From the NCBI GenBank assembly GCA_032158125.1, contig JASKOT010000012.1, positions 186,001 through 250,000 of the forward strand: DNA of 64,000 nucleotides, written 5' to 3'. This DNA is from Papiliotrema nemorosa (Eukaryota; Basidiomycota; Tremellomycetes; Tremellales; Rhynchogastremaceae). The stretch's first letter is position 1. Each line of letters begins with the position of its first letter. The translations under genes were made by a program, and so were the position numbers. The notes under the pieces were generated by a model, which was not told the DNA's origin, ran no database searches, and worked only from the letters and a program-made list of their open reading frames with translations. This document shows, piece by piece, positions 21,501 through 33,650 of the stretch.

Positions 21501-24500
21501 CGCCATATCTACCAGGCCACTTTCTGCCTCGTTGATAGTCTGGAGCGACGTTTCGTATTGCTTCATTCGACACTTGATTTCGGCCATACGAGCTTGGATT
21601 CGAGATGCCATGACGGGCGCTTTGACAATGGTCGATAAATCCGCCGCGACTTTCAAGACGTATTCGCCGTCTTTGACAGATCCTCGATGTAGCAACTCCG
21701 CGGTGTAGTGCAGCATGGCATCAAGCAGGCTCTGGGCGGTCAGCCGTGTACGAACGGTGGGGATCATACTCACCTCCGCAGCAGTCCATTGTAAGCCATA
21801 GAGATGTTTCTTAAACAAGGTGGCTTGTGTCGTGCCCTGTTGTTGTACCGCATCCTTTGATAATTCCTCCGCCCCGGCTTTGACCACAAACGGATCATCG
21901 TCTTTTACTTTTGCGTCTGCCGAATCAGGAGATCCTTCAGCTGCCAACCGACAGGCCGCATCTGCGATCCGGGATCGGAGGCGGAATGCCACACCCAAGC
22001 TTAGTGACATTCCGGCTCTATCGCCTTTAGCCTGATTTATGGCAGCTTTCGCCGAATGAGCCAGAGCTGCTCGAGACCAAAGTTCGATCCTCTCCACGTT
22101 TTTGCCCCATGCCGAGCTTGCTTTGCTCGCAAAAACTTCCTGGGCGATCTTCGCCGCTCGCTCATACTCGGCCTCTGCCGCGTCGATGTGACCGGTGACA
22201 GCGAGAAAGACCGTGTATCGAAGGTAAAACTCCACCTGAGGATGGAGCGATACTGGTTGTTTACTGTCAGAGATAGCTTTGAGCACTTGTGTGAACACTG
22301 TCTTCGCTCGGGTCATTTTTCCAAGTTTGAGGTATTCTGTTGCAAGCTGCGACGATCTCAAGATATACTCTGCTCAATCAACACACATAAAGATCCCCGT
22401 CACCAATGCGCTCACCATCGAGATAAGACTCTTCTCGCCTGATAATAGCTCGAAGGAGCTTCAGCGCCTCGACCTTGGCAAGGACGTGTCCGAGCATACC
22501 GAAGAGACATGTGAGGGTCCCTGAAGGTCAGTCATATTCATCTCTAACAGCAAGGCGATTCATACCCAAAAGTGCGCAGACCTTATTCAGGTCGTCAAAC
22601 GAGGGTGCGGACGAAGCCTCGGGCTCGATATTCTTTTCGCTCGACACCCGAGGACTGCCTTTGATGGCTCTAGAGTCTGAGACCGCCCTCGCTGCCGACC
22701 GCACGGGTGTCTTGGTGGTTCGAGCGATTGGCCTGACAGATGGCTTCCTGCTGCTCCTCGTTGAGGCGCCCACGGTCCTTCTGGGTGGGGTGCTGGGTCC
22801 AGGGTCTGTTGGGACCGTAGGCGGAATCAGGATTTGCCGAAGCTGTCCCATGGCTTTGCGGCCCAGCGAGAGAACTTGATTTGCTGATCCAGGATCATGG
22901 TATGCGAAAAGAGCTTGTTGAAGCAGGCACAGGGCCGTAAGTTCGGAACGACACCTTTCGAGTCCGCTATCAAGACATGGGTCCTGCTAGTGAGCGATGG
23001 ACTGAGCTGGACCAGGTGGACATGCGCACCTTCGTGAACATGGCGATTGCTTCCTCCATCTGTCTCACCAGGTCTGGCACACGATTTATCTGCTGACCAG
23101 ATTGGCTGATGATCGTGATCATCCGTACAAGTACCCTTGCGGAATCAGCTTCGGAAACCAACTGCAGCTGTGAACAACACACCTTGAACGCCGGATAGGC
23201 ATAGTTTCGACAGCGTAGGCTTCCAAAGCGGCGTCGCAGAAAGCAATGGCGATCACAGCAATCTCTGATCGATACGAAGTTTCCAACATGTCATCCACGA
23301 GCTCTTCGAAAATCGCTCCCCGAACGTCAATTGGCAAGTTTGCGAGCTTCGCTACCAAGGTATGCGAGCGGCCCGTAGCGCCTGTATGGTCGAAGATGAT
23401 AGTGTGCGCACATCGCTGCAGCATGACTTTCATTTCAGGCAGTTTCTCCCAGGCCCTGAGGCTTGATAGTGTCTTCAGGTCTGATTGCAAAGCCTGGAGG
23501 TGGCCCTCGGAAATGGCTGTATACCCGGTGAAATATGCGTCAAGAGTTCCCTATCTGTCAGCTCGATCACATTACAGAACGCACGACGCGATCCCCCAGT
23601 TTGTATCGGGCTGCCGCGAGAAGGTCATACCGCCTAAACATGAAATCGTCGAATGTCTTCCACTTCGCGGTCGCTCGGGCTTCGGATGAAATCACAGCCA
23701 GGCATTCTCTGGCTATCTCAGTGGAGATTCCAGCGAGCCCTAGGACGTCCGAAAATTTGTTGAGGCGGAAGTGCTTGGTTGCAGCATTGTGAGCTGAAGC
23801 GGCGAGGCACCGCATCCACTCAGCTCTGTCGTCGTCGCTACAGCACGTCCTCGCGAGTATACACAATTTGCGACTTCTGTCGAGCTGTGTAAGGGATGAT
23901 TGAGCTGACACGTCCGGCATTCTGGCGAGAGTCATCAAAGAATCGATGGCACCTCCGACGAAGTCTGTCCCCACACTCGTCAAGTCCTGCTCGTCAGCTG
24001 GATTACTCGTGAAGCTTGAAGAGCGTGAAGCTCACATGTGGACTTCGAAGCAGGTCCTCTGTGAGGTCGATACTACACCCAAGCCAATGCTGTGCGGCAG
24101 TCATCAGAGTTGTACTAGGGAACGGCTCGTCCTTGCCGTCCAGAATCTTCAAGCAGCCTTTGCGTATCCTTCCTACCGCCCGATGGACTTTGCCCAGGAT
24201 GGCCGGCACATCCTCGTCCTCCTTGATGCCCATGATAGCGTCAGAAAGTTCTTCCAGGTCGATAATCTTTAATCCGCTCTCAGCCGCTGCCGAAGAAAGG
24301 TCATCCGGGGATTCTGGCAATAATGAGCTGTCCATCCTAAGAGGAAGTGCTAACGCTTACCTAGATACTTGTCTAGTACGATGTTCGTCTTAGCTAGATC
24401 TCCACAAATTCTGAGAACTTCGGCAACACCTCCATTCCGCGTTTGTCTTTCTTTGCCTTCTGAGCTCAGTGATGGAGGGGAGGCGCCCTCATCTCTCAGA

Positions 24501-26301
24501 GGAGGCAAGTTCCTCCGAGGAGGAGTTCGAGGCAAGATGGATGATGTCTGCACCATCAGGCCTAGTGCTCGATCTATCGTCTGCGAGTCTGACAACTTGA
24601 TTTTCAGCCTTGCCTCCATCAGCGGAATGGCGTGCTCACCTTCCTCGAAAGGGCGATCCAAAAGTCCATCAGAGCTTGCCACGACTTTCCTTCCATCCAG
24701 ATTTCTCTCGATTGGCCCCGCTTTGCGATCACCGTTTCTGCCCAATCCACGAGATCGCCTAGGCATTGTGAAGCCCGCCGAAGTAGGTCGGTATCTGATT
24801 TTGACGATACGACGAATCCGGAAAAGGCCTTGAGACTGTGCTCCCATAATTGTTGCGGGGTCGTCTTGCTAGGTGGATCGACAGAGAGGGTAGCAGCAAG
24901 GACGCAGAAGGACAAGGAGCGAGTATGCAGCCATTGAGAACGCTCTCGGATAGACACAGAGCTAAACTGGCGGTAAAGTAGTTGCAGGGGATACGTCGCG
25001 GCAGATTGGGGTATCTGTAACGATAACAGCAGAGGGTGGAGCTGTGAAGGCTGGGAAACGGGATTTGGAAATATAGCTGCATGGTCCTGCTTGGTGAGCA
25101 CCTGTTCCGACGTGGAGGCATACCAGCGTGTTGCCTCTCAAGGCAGACAACGATATCCAAGCGCAGATAAGTGCCTGGAATAGGACAGTTCTCAGTGGTT
25201 CTTCGAATGCCGAAGGCTTTGTGGAAATGGGTGCACTCAACAAGCCTGCCCACTCTGTATCGATGAGAGGGGTCGTGGTAGACACCCCTGTGGGTGCAGG
25301 TGTCCTCGAGCCAGCGCGTGAAGGACCGGGGGTTGATGTCGCTGCCGGATTCTCTACAGCACCCATGAGCGGAACGTGGTCATACTTGTCTAGAATACTC
25401 GACCGTCCCTTGGCCAATTGCTCGAGCGCTCGTCGATACTACAGCGTCAATCACCATCGCCGGACATTGGTCGATGATCCTGACGTACCATTCCTAGAGC
25501 TACCGCTTTCAGACTGACACTCACAGCCGCCTTCTCCACCTCTAACGCTTTCGACCCCAACGCCTTCTTCACATTCACACCTCTCAGCACATCCACCGCA
25601 ATCTCACACGTAGTCATCCATTCATCCACCTTTTCCGATGAGATGTCGGTTCCATCTGCCGATTTGACCAGGGTTGCGTCGGAATGCTTGTAACCCGCGG
25701 TGACAGCCTGACCGAGGTTTTTGATCGTGCTGTTGATACATGACATTGCGCCTCGAGCTTGATCGGGAAGAGCACAATCGGCCTGGGCCCAGGGGAGGGT
25801 ACTTCGGAGTTTGTCGATATCAATGTATGGCGCAGGAACAGCCGGATTACTGGTACTGGCCGAAGCAGTTTTTGAGGGGACAATACGAGCTGTGGAGGAG
25901 GTAGCTGGTACTGATCTCGTTGTTGTGACTTTTCGAGTCATACTGGGCGTTGCGACGGTCTTGCGGGCGGTAGAAGTGGAATCAACCCTCGTCCGAGCTG
26001 AAGTTGCAGTAGATGCAGGAGCCGCTTTGGTAGTGGATGTTCCGGCCGATATCGAGCTGGAAGCTGTCCTCTTCGAAGCGGGATTATCGTTTGATTTGGT
26101 GGCTTTTGTTATTGTTGAAGCTGCAGCTCCAGGTCGTCTGGAAGGTCCAACCTGAGGTAACGGATCGGCGACCTTTAAGACCTTGTTCATCTTCTTGACC
26201 AACTCATCCTCCGCAATCCTATTGACCGCCCTCCTTGTGCGACTGGAGGAGGACCCCGGAGTGGTGGTAGGAGTCGTTCGGGCTACCCTAGCGGACGCCA
26301 T
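18567..26301 (-). CDS. ESP1: Separase (peptidase C50)
   Basis: Separase cleaves cohesin to start anaphase. The gene spans about 7.7 kb with many short introns. The start at 26301 opens a long basic Ser/Thr/Ala-rich region, then helical-repeat exons typical of the superhelical N-terminal domain. The protease domain occupies the last exons. FPWESIPILRGRAVSRVPSL and YILNPSGDL-RTQ are family signatures. The catalytic His is in FGHGGAEQYI and the catalytic Cys in LWGCSSG, both encoded near 18990-19075. PSLVANLWDVTDKDIDRL follows, and the protein ends LPMYLH. Both catalytic residues are present, so the enzyme should be active. It converges with the phosphodiesterase and diverges from RPB10 with a 226-bp spacer. 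Individual exon borders were not all resolved. Confidence 0.92.
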
Positions 26302-26527
26302 GATGGGCTATGAGGTGCAATGAGCACAATGTTGAATGATACTTTGAGAGATGTCCCTCCCGAAGTCAGTCGCGGGTTGCACGCGTCAACAACCGTTTTG
26401 AAAAATGCCACGTCAGAAAGAATGGCTTATCAGCGGGATCAAAATATTACCCCGGCTACTCTTCGCTGACTTTTGAGATGGCATCAATAACGATCCTATA
26501 CATCTAGAGGCATACCAATCAGACATC

Positions 26528-26979
26528 ATGGTGAGCATATACACTATCATATGTCTGCAGTGAACGGAGAGTAAATATTCAGATCATTCCAGTCAGGTGT
26601 TTCTCGTGCGGCAAAGTCATCGGGAACTTGTGGGAGAGTTGGCTCGAGCTCCTCGCTTCTGGTGTTGAGGAAGGGTGAGCATGAGCGTGATGAGTGGGTG
26701 GCATGATCGCTAATCAGCAGAGAGGCACTGGACAAGCTTCAATTGTCAGCTCACTCTCGCACGTCAAGGTGTCACAGCTAACTTGGCAGGAAGAGATATT
26801 GTTGTCGAAGAATGGTTCTGACTCATGGTGAGTTGATCCTATAGCTTGCTTCAGCTGATAGCCAGTCGATCTTATTGAGAAACTGCTCATGTACAATCGT
26901 CAGTCATCGTTTTCACATTTGGATCTCGGTATTGCTGGACCGCACTGACGACGCAGCGCTGGATCGAGCCGGTCGATAA
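26528..26979 (+). CDS. RPB10: RNA polymerases I, II and III subunit RPABC5
   Basis: This small zinc-binding subunit is shared by all three nuclear RNA polymerases. Six exons were deduced: 26528-26530, 26583-26674, 26721-26744, 26790-26827, 26866-26898 and 26957-26979. They total 213 nt, giving 70 residues, the same length as yeast Rpb10. Exon 1 is only the ATG. The spliced protein begins [20 protein letters not shown] and contains [17 protein letters not shown], carrying the CxxC plus CC zinc ligands. It ends LMYNPLDRAGR. Every junction has GT and AG ends and restores frame. The gene is easily missed because no exon exceeds 92 nt. Confidence 0.95.
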
Positions 26980-27130
26980 TACCTCCCTCGATTACCCTTA
27001 CATCTTGCGTTCTCCGCCTAGACTTCTCTCTATTCCGCTTCCTCGACGCTCGTCACTCCCGGCGTAACTCAGTCCGGTATCATGTTGCTACTAGTATGAA
27101 ACATCATGACATATGCTCATTTCTTCGTTA

Positions 27131-28744
27131 CTAATACCTCCTCACTCCTCCCTCTCCCCCGGCACACCAGACCCCATCTTTACTTATCGCCCACGTCTCG
27201 ACCCCTACCGCTTCCCATCCTGCATACTCTTCCTTCAACTCCAGCCTCAAATCATCTTCCTCGACCTTCACGCGTAATCGACATGGAAGTCCTGATGCTG
27301 TCCCAGCCAATAAATCCGTCTCGCTAAACTTGACCGAGTACACTGAAGCTTCATTACGTCGGAACAACCAGGCTTTCTCCATATTGTCCAGTCGGCGCAA
27401 GGCGATCACTCCATTCGCATGTCCCGTCACGACCAACCCGAGTTCCGCCGAGTAGTCCATGGAAACGATGTTTGGACCGACATCTGATTTGATGCTCTGT
27501 ATCCTATCCCCATTTGACCATCTGAACACTTCCAACCCATTCTGCGTCGCTACCAGGACCACCCTCTCCTCTTCGCTCGCTCCAAGTGCACTGAGAGATG
27601 TCGGACTGTCGACCAAGACCATCTGAAGTATACCACCCCTTTGATCCGTCTCCATCTTCCGTATCTCTTTGGCGGTACCCACTTCCCATATCCTGATTGT
27701 CCCATCCAAACTGCCCGAGACGATCTGTTTCCCCACTCCCACTATACCCAAACTCGTCACTGCTCTCGTGTGACCTTTGAGCGTTCTGGGATTGATACCG
27801 TCTTTGACACCCCATACGCGTATAGACAAATCAGAGGAGGAAGACAACAAGACCTAGATCATCAGCCACAATGACAGGACCAGTGTTATGCGCACCTCCC
27901 CACTAGGGAACCACTTGACATCGAACACATCGCCCACATGTCCCTTCATCTCTACTTTATCCCCCATGTCCCCTTCAGGACCACAAGGGACAACTACCAA
28001 GAACCCATCCGGACCCGCTATTGCCATCTGGGACAAAGTGGGGGAATGGGCAATAGCATTGACATGCAATGGTGCCTACTCGATCAGTCCTTCTTTTGCC
28101 CAAAGGTCCAGGATGTTTGACGTACCGAGGTAGAGGTCTTTTTCTGGTACGGCGGATGTATGACCTGACGAGGGAATCTGATTGGAATCTTGTCCACATG
28201 GAGTGTCTGGAACGAAGCGGTAAAATTGGTCTAGATGTCAGTATGGATACTATGCTGTGACCGCATTCATCTGTCAATGTGGACAGATTGTGGTAGATAA
28301 GGCAGAGGTGGACCGACCTTGGAGATACGTTCAAGTTGGACCCCATCTCTAGTAACAAACTCGCTCCCTCCCCCTTCTTTCACTGTCACCCTGGCTTTCC
28401 CATGCACACTAGAACTTCCCGCTCGATACTGATATCAGCATCCTCTCCAAATACCCAGCAATAGATCAAATGGGGAGGCTCACAGCTGAGATCCAGATAT
28501 CTTCCCGTTGGACAATCCCTTGTTCAACATCATCAAAGACCGCCAACGCGTCGTGCTGGGATCAGCACTGGGATCGCACTGCGACTAGATCAAGAGTGGG
28601 ACATGAAGGGCTCACTTGAATATCGATATAAGGCAATGACCTGACTTCCATGTTGTTACGTGGCACTAGGTGTATCCTTGAGTGAGGGTCGACAATATCA
28701 GAAGTCGGATTTGAGATCCGCCGCAGAGTCCAGTCATCTTCCAT
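27131..28744 (-). CDS. RPN14: WD40 proteasome assembly protein (PAAF1/Rpn14-like)
   Basis: PAAF1/Rpn14 binds proteasomal ATPases during 19S base assembly. The first ATG is at 28744 (MEDDWTLRRISN). Exons then encode LPYIDIQ, HDALAVFDDVEQGIVQRED, a short middle exon, GTSNILDLWAKEGLIE and AHSPTLSQMAIAGPDGFLV. WD repeats follow, including MKGHVGDVFDVKWFPSGE, SDLSIRVWGVKDG, KGHTRAVTSL and SGSLDGTIRIWEV. The C-terminal repeats are weaker (SVYSVKFSETDLLAGTAS). The family call rests on overall layout and the W-D-x-x-V-x-x-G-like N-terminus, so another WD40 family is possible. It converges with RPB10, leaving 151 bp between the coding ends. Confidence 0.75.
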
Positions 28745-29023
28745 CAAGGCGCTTACAATTCATCCTTGATATGACGAGCGCGTCGAAGGGGTCATGTATA
28801 CTCGTTTGTCGACTGCATCTGCGTAGTCTGCATCATGTGCATTCGGGATTCATAACAAAGAGAGAAACGTTGTATATAAGCAAAAGATCACGCGAGCCGA
28901 TCAGATCCTTTCTTTATCATTACGTCGTCCATCCAGATCCATTATACCTCATCGAAGTACAGCCTTCTCCTAGAAGAGACACACACTGAAATGAGCAAGA
29001 TCCCTAAATCATGAAAGGGTGGC

Positions 29024-32000
29024 TTACAAGTTGCTAGGGAAATCCGTCCGGCCTGGAGATCGTCTCGCCTCATCCAACAATTCACCCGACCACCACCCAT
29101 CTTCCGGCGTAGATGTCACGGCGATAATGTCGCCCGCTTGGAAATCGAACTCGGCCCCAGATTGCGCAGTGTAATCATACAATGCTTTGACATCTGGAAA
29201 GTCAGCTCTGACAGGTAGATCACACCTAGGGAACCCAACCCCGCATGGGAGCTGCTTTCGTTGGGGTAATAACAAGACTTACAGAACAGCACCGGTTGAC
29301 CCGTCGTCGACCATTGACCCGTAGGCGCAGTATTCGCCGGTGGCTGATTTGGCTGTGGCGAGGGACTTCTTCCACGCATTTGCTGTTGTTGCGTTTGCTG
29401 CAGAGGAGCATACTGCTGAGATTGAGGTTGAGGACTAGGTGCTCTATATCCATACTGCTGTTGAGAGTGGTGCTGTTGGACGGGCGGAGCAGGAGATGCT
29501 GCTCGCTGATATTGATTCTGCTGAGCACCATATTGCTGCTGCTGAGGTGGCTGATACCCGTACGAAGGCTGTTGAGCCTGGAGAGGCTGTTGTTGGGCGT
29601 ACTGATTCTGCTGCGAGTATGGCGCTTGTTGTGGTTGCTGCAACGCCGGCGACATTGGGTTGCCGTATTGAGACGGTTGTGCAGCTGGCGCAGGAGGCGA
29701 CTGGACGGGAGCATAAGCAGGATAGTACTGACTCTGAGGGGTAGACTGCGACGGAGGTTGTTGTTGATAGCCTTGTTGCGATTGACCGTACTGAGAGCCA
29801 CCATGTTGTTGAGATCCACCGTGCTGTTGAGATCCACCATAAGCCGAGGTCGGTCTCTCAAGGGGCGACTTGAGTCCTTGACCGTATGCTTGACCTTGAC
29901 CCTGGCCATACTGCGTCTGCTGTCCATATCCTGATCCGCCATCCCGAGAATACTGAGACGGCGGGGCCGCTCCAAAGCCTGACCCTGGAGGTGGTTGATT
30001 CTGCTGTTGAGACTGCTGATATTGCCTTCGATACGCTTCCGCCATTGAATCATGGCTCACTCCGCCCTTTTCATCCAGACTGATACCGATATTTTGTGGT
30101 CCAAGCGATCCCTGCTGCACAACTGGGGAAGGACTGGGCGATCGGAATGCAGGAGGTTGAGGGGAAGGGGACCTTCCTCCACCAGCGCCGATACCCGCAA
30201 ACCCTTGTCTGCCAGGGGATGGAGGGGGCTGCTGTGCGGCAGCAGGAGGTTGAACTTGTGTGTTGATGGACCCAGCCCTGGATCGCTTTGAGCTGATGGA
30301 GCCGGCTCGAGATCCCGCTCGAGATCTTCCGCTTCGCTCTCCCGGGAAGGCTTGATGATATTGAGACAACACCTCATCAGCTACCGGAGATGGTGGTTGT
30401 CGAGGAGCTTGCATCATTGCCGGACTAGGAGCACGCGCGGCTGCTGGCCGGTCAGCCATAGGTGAGGCGGGTCTGGAGGATGGGTGAGAGCCGACAACAT
30501 CGTCTGCAAATGAAGAGTAGTTGACGCTTTGTCGATTGTCCCGTGACGACTGTCGGTGAAATTCTTCCATCGATTTGGCCAGTGCCGAAGCGGTGTGACC
30601 GCCTGGTGGAGGTGACAAACCCATATCGACAGATTGCCGATGTTGAGGCTGGATGAACGACTGTCGCTGGTTTTGACCAGGTGCAGGTGAAGGTGCACCT
30701 CTGAAGCTTGCAGACGAGGCTCCTGGACCTGGAGAAGCAGGCGCTTTGTATCCCCCATTACGCAAAGATCCTTGATTCGACAAGACAGAGTCCGCTCGAC
30801 GATGCGACGGGTTTCGACGGATACTGTCTGGTGGTGGAGGCTCTTTGCGCAGGTTGGCTAGGGCTTTGACCATGGGATCTTCCTCGTCGAGTTCCCTCAC
30901 GGGGTTCTGGCTCTGTCGCGAGGGTGTACGAGGCTCGGGCATCGTCATGGGAACAGGAGGTGGGCCCATGGAAGATCGGCGCTCAGGCAGGCTTTGCGAT
31001 GGCGCAGGTGGAGGTGCCATGCCCGGCAGAGCGACTCCGCCAAAGGGTGCGCCACGTTGTTGAGGCTCAGGTGAGGTGACTTGTGGCGGGTTGGAAATGC
31101 TGAGATTCTGCATGTTCGGCAGGTTGTGCTGACCATCTCCGTTTGGTTGATCTCGCGTGGGTTCGATATTGTTGACCTGCTGAATCGGCTCGGGTTGAGG
31201 CTCGGGTATGGCATTCGTATGAGATGCGTGGGATGGCATTGCAGATCCGGGAGGTTTAGACGAGATTCGTCGGAAGGTTGCCGGGTGGAATGTTGGGTGA
31301 GAAGAGTATACCTCGCCAGCGGCATAGTTGATGAACCGAGGTGCATCTAGTATAAGTAACCATAGCTCACCGTTTGCGTTCTCGACCTACCTGGGATGCT
31401 GTCTCCAGTCCCCCATCCTCTGACAAAGGTCAGCATGTCATTTTGCGGCTCGAACTGCTCGAGTTTCTCTCTTATTCGTTCACAGGACTACTAATCAGCC
31501 TTCAAACTAAGGCATGTTGGTGAGGACTCACCCCGTCATCCTCGACGCAGACTTGAGACACAGCATTGGCGTACGCCCATATAATATCCTTGGTCAGAGC
31601 CAGACGGTCCTCCTCCATATCCTGGACGTGCTACCATCGTCAGCTAGATACACACGGCATTTTGCAAAAACTCACATCGCAGAAGCTCTTCCATTCAGAC
31701 TCCCATTTTCTTTGTGTCCCTTCGAGTACCTGGACAAATTGCCTAAAGTCTTGTTCGTTTCCTCCAATGGTCTGTCGAACTCGGTCAAGCTTTTGTTGAA
31801 TCTTCTCCAGTTCTTTCCCTTGTACCAGGTTAAGATTCGCAGTGTACGAGTTGAGTTTGAGACAATCCGACTCGTATCGTTCTTTCGCCTAGAACGTTAG
31901 CCAAATCCATTACAGCGCAATATGACCCACCTTGTTCACGTGCCCCTCTTGTAGACCCTTGTTCTTGTATGCCTTCTCGATACTCCCCTGCAACCCCTTT

Positions 32001-32443
32001 TTGAGATTCGCCAATCTCACCCCAAATTCCGCCGTAGGCGCCTCCACGCTCTCCTTCAGGTCGTTTCCAAGTGCTGCGTGATATTGCGCTTGTTGTGCCG
32101 TCTCAGTGAGGATGTGCTGTAGACTCCCTTGCAAATCGCCAATCTCGTCCTTCCCCAAGGTGACCTTTGACAGCTTGTTCAGCTTCTTCGCGTAATCCTC
32201 CTCGATCGCTATCCTCTCTTTCCAAAAGCTCCTCAACTCCTCCACTGTCCTCCCGGCACCCCGTAATCGGGCCATAATCACATCGTAGCCTTTATCTCCT
32301 AGGCCCCAGAACGCATTGCAAAAGTCCAGCCTGGGGTCATTTTCTTCCTCGGTGGGGAGACCACCGGATCCATGATATAGTCGTGAGAGGGAAGTGGACG
32401 ATTGCGATCGGCCTGGACCGGGGGGTGGTTGAGCTGTAGCCAT
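29024..32443 (-). CDS. F-BAR and SH3 cytokinesis protein, Cdc15/Hof1/Imp2 type
   Basis: Members organise the contractile ring at the plasma membrane. The start at 32443 (MATAQPPPGPGRSQSS) is chosen because the longer open frame upstream lacks an ATG. The F-BAR domain begins at DFCNAFWGLGDKGYDVI, the signature of the Cdc15 group, and continues through FWKERIAIEEDYAKKLNKL. The long middle region is Pro/Ser/Gln rich with GGSQQH repeats and many SPSP-like sites, suggesting disorder and phosphorylation. The C-terminal SH3 domain reads VKALYDYTAQSGAEFDFQAG then DGWWSGEL and FPSNL, with the stop immediately after. Introns cluster in the F-BAR portion and near the SH3. The protein is conventional for this family, although the SH3 ends abruptly. 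Confidence 0.88.
29798..29840 (-). repeat. 18-nt tandem repeat encoding GGSQQH units
   Basis: Two adjacent 18-nt units (29798-29815 and 29816-29833) and a partial third encode repeated GGSQQH in the Gln-rich linker of the F-BAR protein. Units differ at two positions, so copy number could vary between strains. Confidence 0.7.
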
Positions 32444-32782
32444 GGTTGAGATGAGTGGAGAGATAAGAAGTGTATAATCCGGGGTGGCTGGCAAAAGGTG
32501 GGTCGGGACGTTGATTGATCCACACGACGGTTCACCAGCCTAGTCGTCGCTTTCGTTCGAGTCTTTGAGCTTGATCCTCTCTCACGCTCCTACTTCTCGT
32601 CTCGTGAATCTGTCGTCTCGTTCGTGGTGTGAGGAAATGCAAAGGCAGGATATGGGTCAAGCTGTGTTAACCTTGTTGTGACGTCGCAGCACCCCTCCCT
32701 CCCGGATGAAATTTGATTCCGCTCTCTCTCCTTCAACCTCGGCCCGACTGGAAATATTTCAGACCTATACACCATATACATC
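32444..32782. other. Divergent promoter region, F-BAR gene and ESF2
   Basis: This 339-bp spacer separates two divergent genes. It must contain both promoters. I see no repeat, RNA gene or distinct motif that I can name with confidence. Confidence 0.5.
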
Positions 32783-33650
32783 ATGGCTTCAACACTCAAA
32801 CGACCTATAGAAGACGATGCGTCGGACATTTTAGAGCCAGAAGCAGGGCCTTCTACAGCTACAGCCCCGATTATCCGGACCGAGGCGAAATCGTCAACCA
32901 AGAAGAAGCGAAAGTCGACACCCACACCTGGGATAGTGTACATTTCGAGATTACCGCCAGGGATGACGCCGCAAAAGGTCAAGCATCTCATGGCGCGTTG
33001 GGGAGAAGTTGGCAGGGTGTTCGCTCAGAAACGTGATGGTAAGCCTTCTCCACGAGACCCACTAAAGCCAGCTCCGACTGGATATAGCCCCCAAGCCGAC
33101 AAGAAGAAGAAGCAGAAACATACCCAAGCCAACTATAGTGAAGCCTGGGTCGAGTTCATGGACAAGTCTCTCGCAAAGACAGTGGCCAGTATGTTGAATG
33201 CACAAGTGATAGGCGGGAAGAAGGGTGATAGGTGGAGGGACGATATTTGGACCATGAAGTACTTGAGTGGATTCAAGTGGGAGATGCTGGGTGAACAAGT
33301 CGGTACGTTGCTTCACTTGCAGAACTTTGGGATGGCACTCATGGGAAGCCTACGAGAGACAGGCACATACGAGTAGATTGCGAAACGAAATTACGCGGTC
33401 GAAGACTGAACAAGGGGAGTACTTGCGGAATGTGGAATTGGCTCGAGTTTTGGATAAACGACGCGCAAAGAAGGCTATCAAGGGTGACGAGGAAGGCGAC
33501 ACGTCGGCGGCAGTCGAGCTGACAAAAGCGGAGACTGCTTTGCCAGGGACTGAAAAGGCCAAGAGAACATATAAACAGCGCCAGGCGGTGGATCGGGAGG
33601 GGATGAAGGAGAAGGGAATGGAGAGTGTGCTCGGTAGTGTGTTTGGGTAG
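32783..33650 (+). CDS. ESF2: 18S rRNA factor 2 (Esf2/ABT1)
   Basis: Esf2/ABT1 is a nucleolar RNA-binding protein needed for early 18S rRNA processing. The start at 32783 gives [18 protein letters not shown], then a basic stretch [10 protein letters not shown]. The RRM-like domain starts [20 protein letters not shown] and includes [20 protein letters not shown] and [17 protein letters not shown], the family signature. A 46-nt intron (33303-33348) joins GEQV to [16 protein letters not shown] second, 33-nt in-frame intron at 33039-33071 is possible. The C-terminus is basic and ends SVLGSVFG. Length is normal for the family. Confidence 0.93.

Noticed and set aside
29245..29934. 229-codon plus-strand ORF opposite the F-BAR gene
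   Set aside because: Its Leu/Arg-rich composition is the antisense reading of Gln/Pro codons in the real gene; it is a shadow frame.
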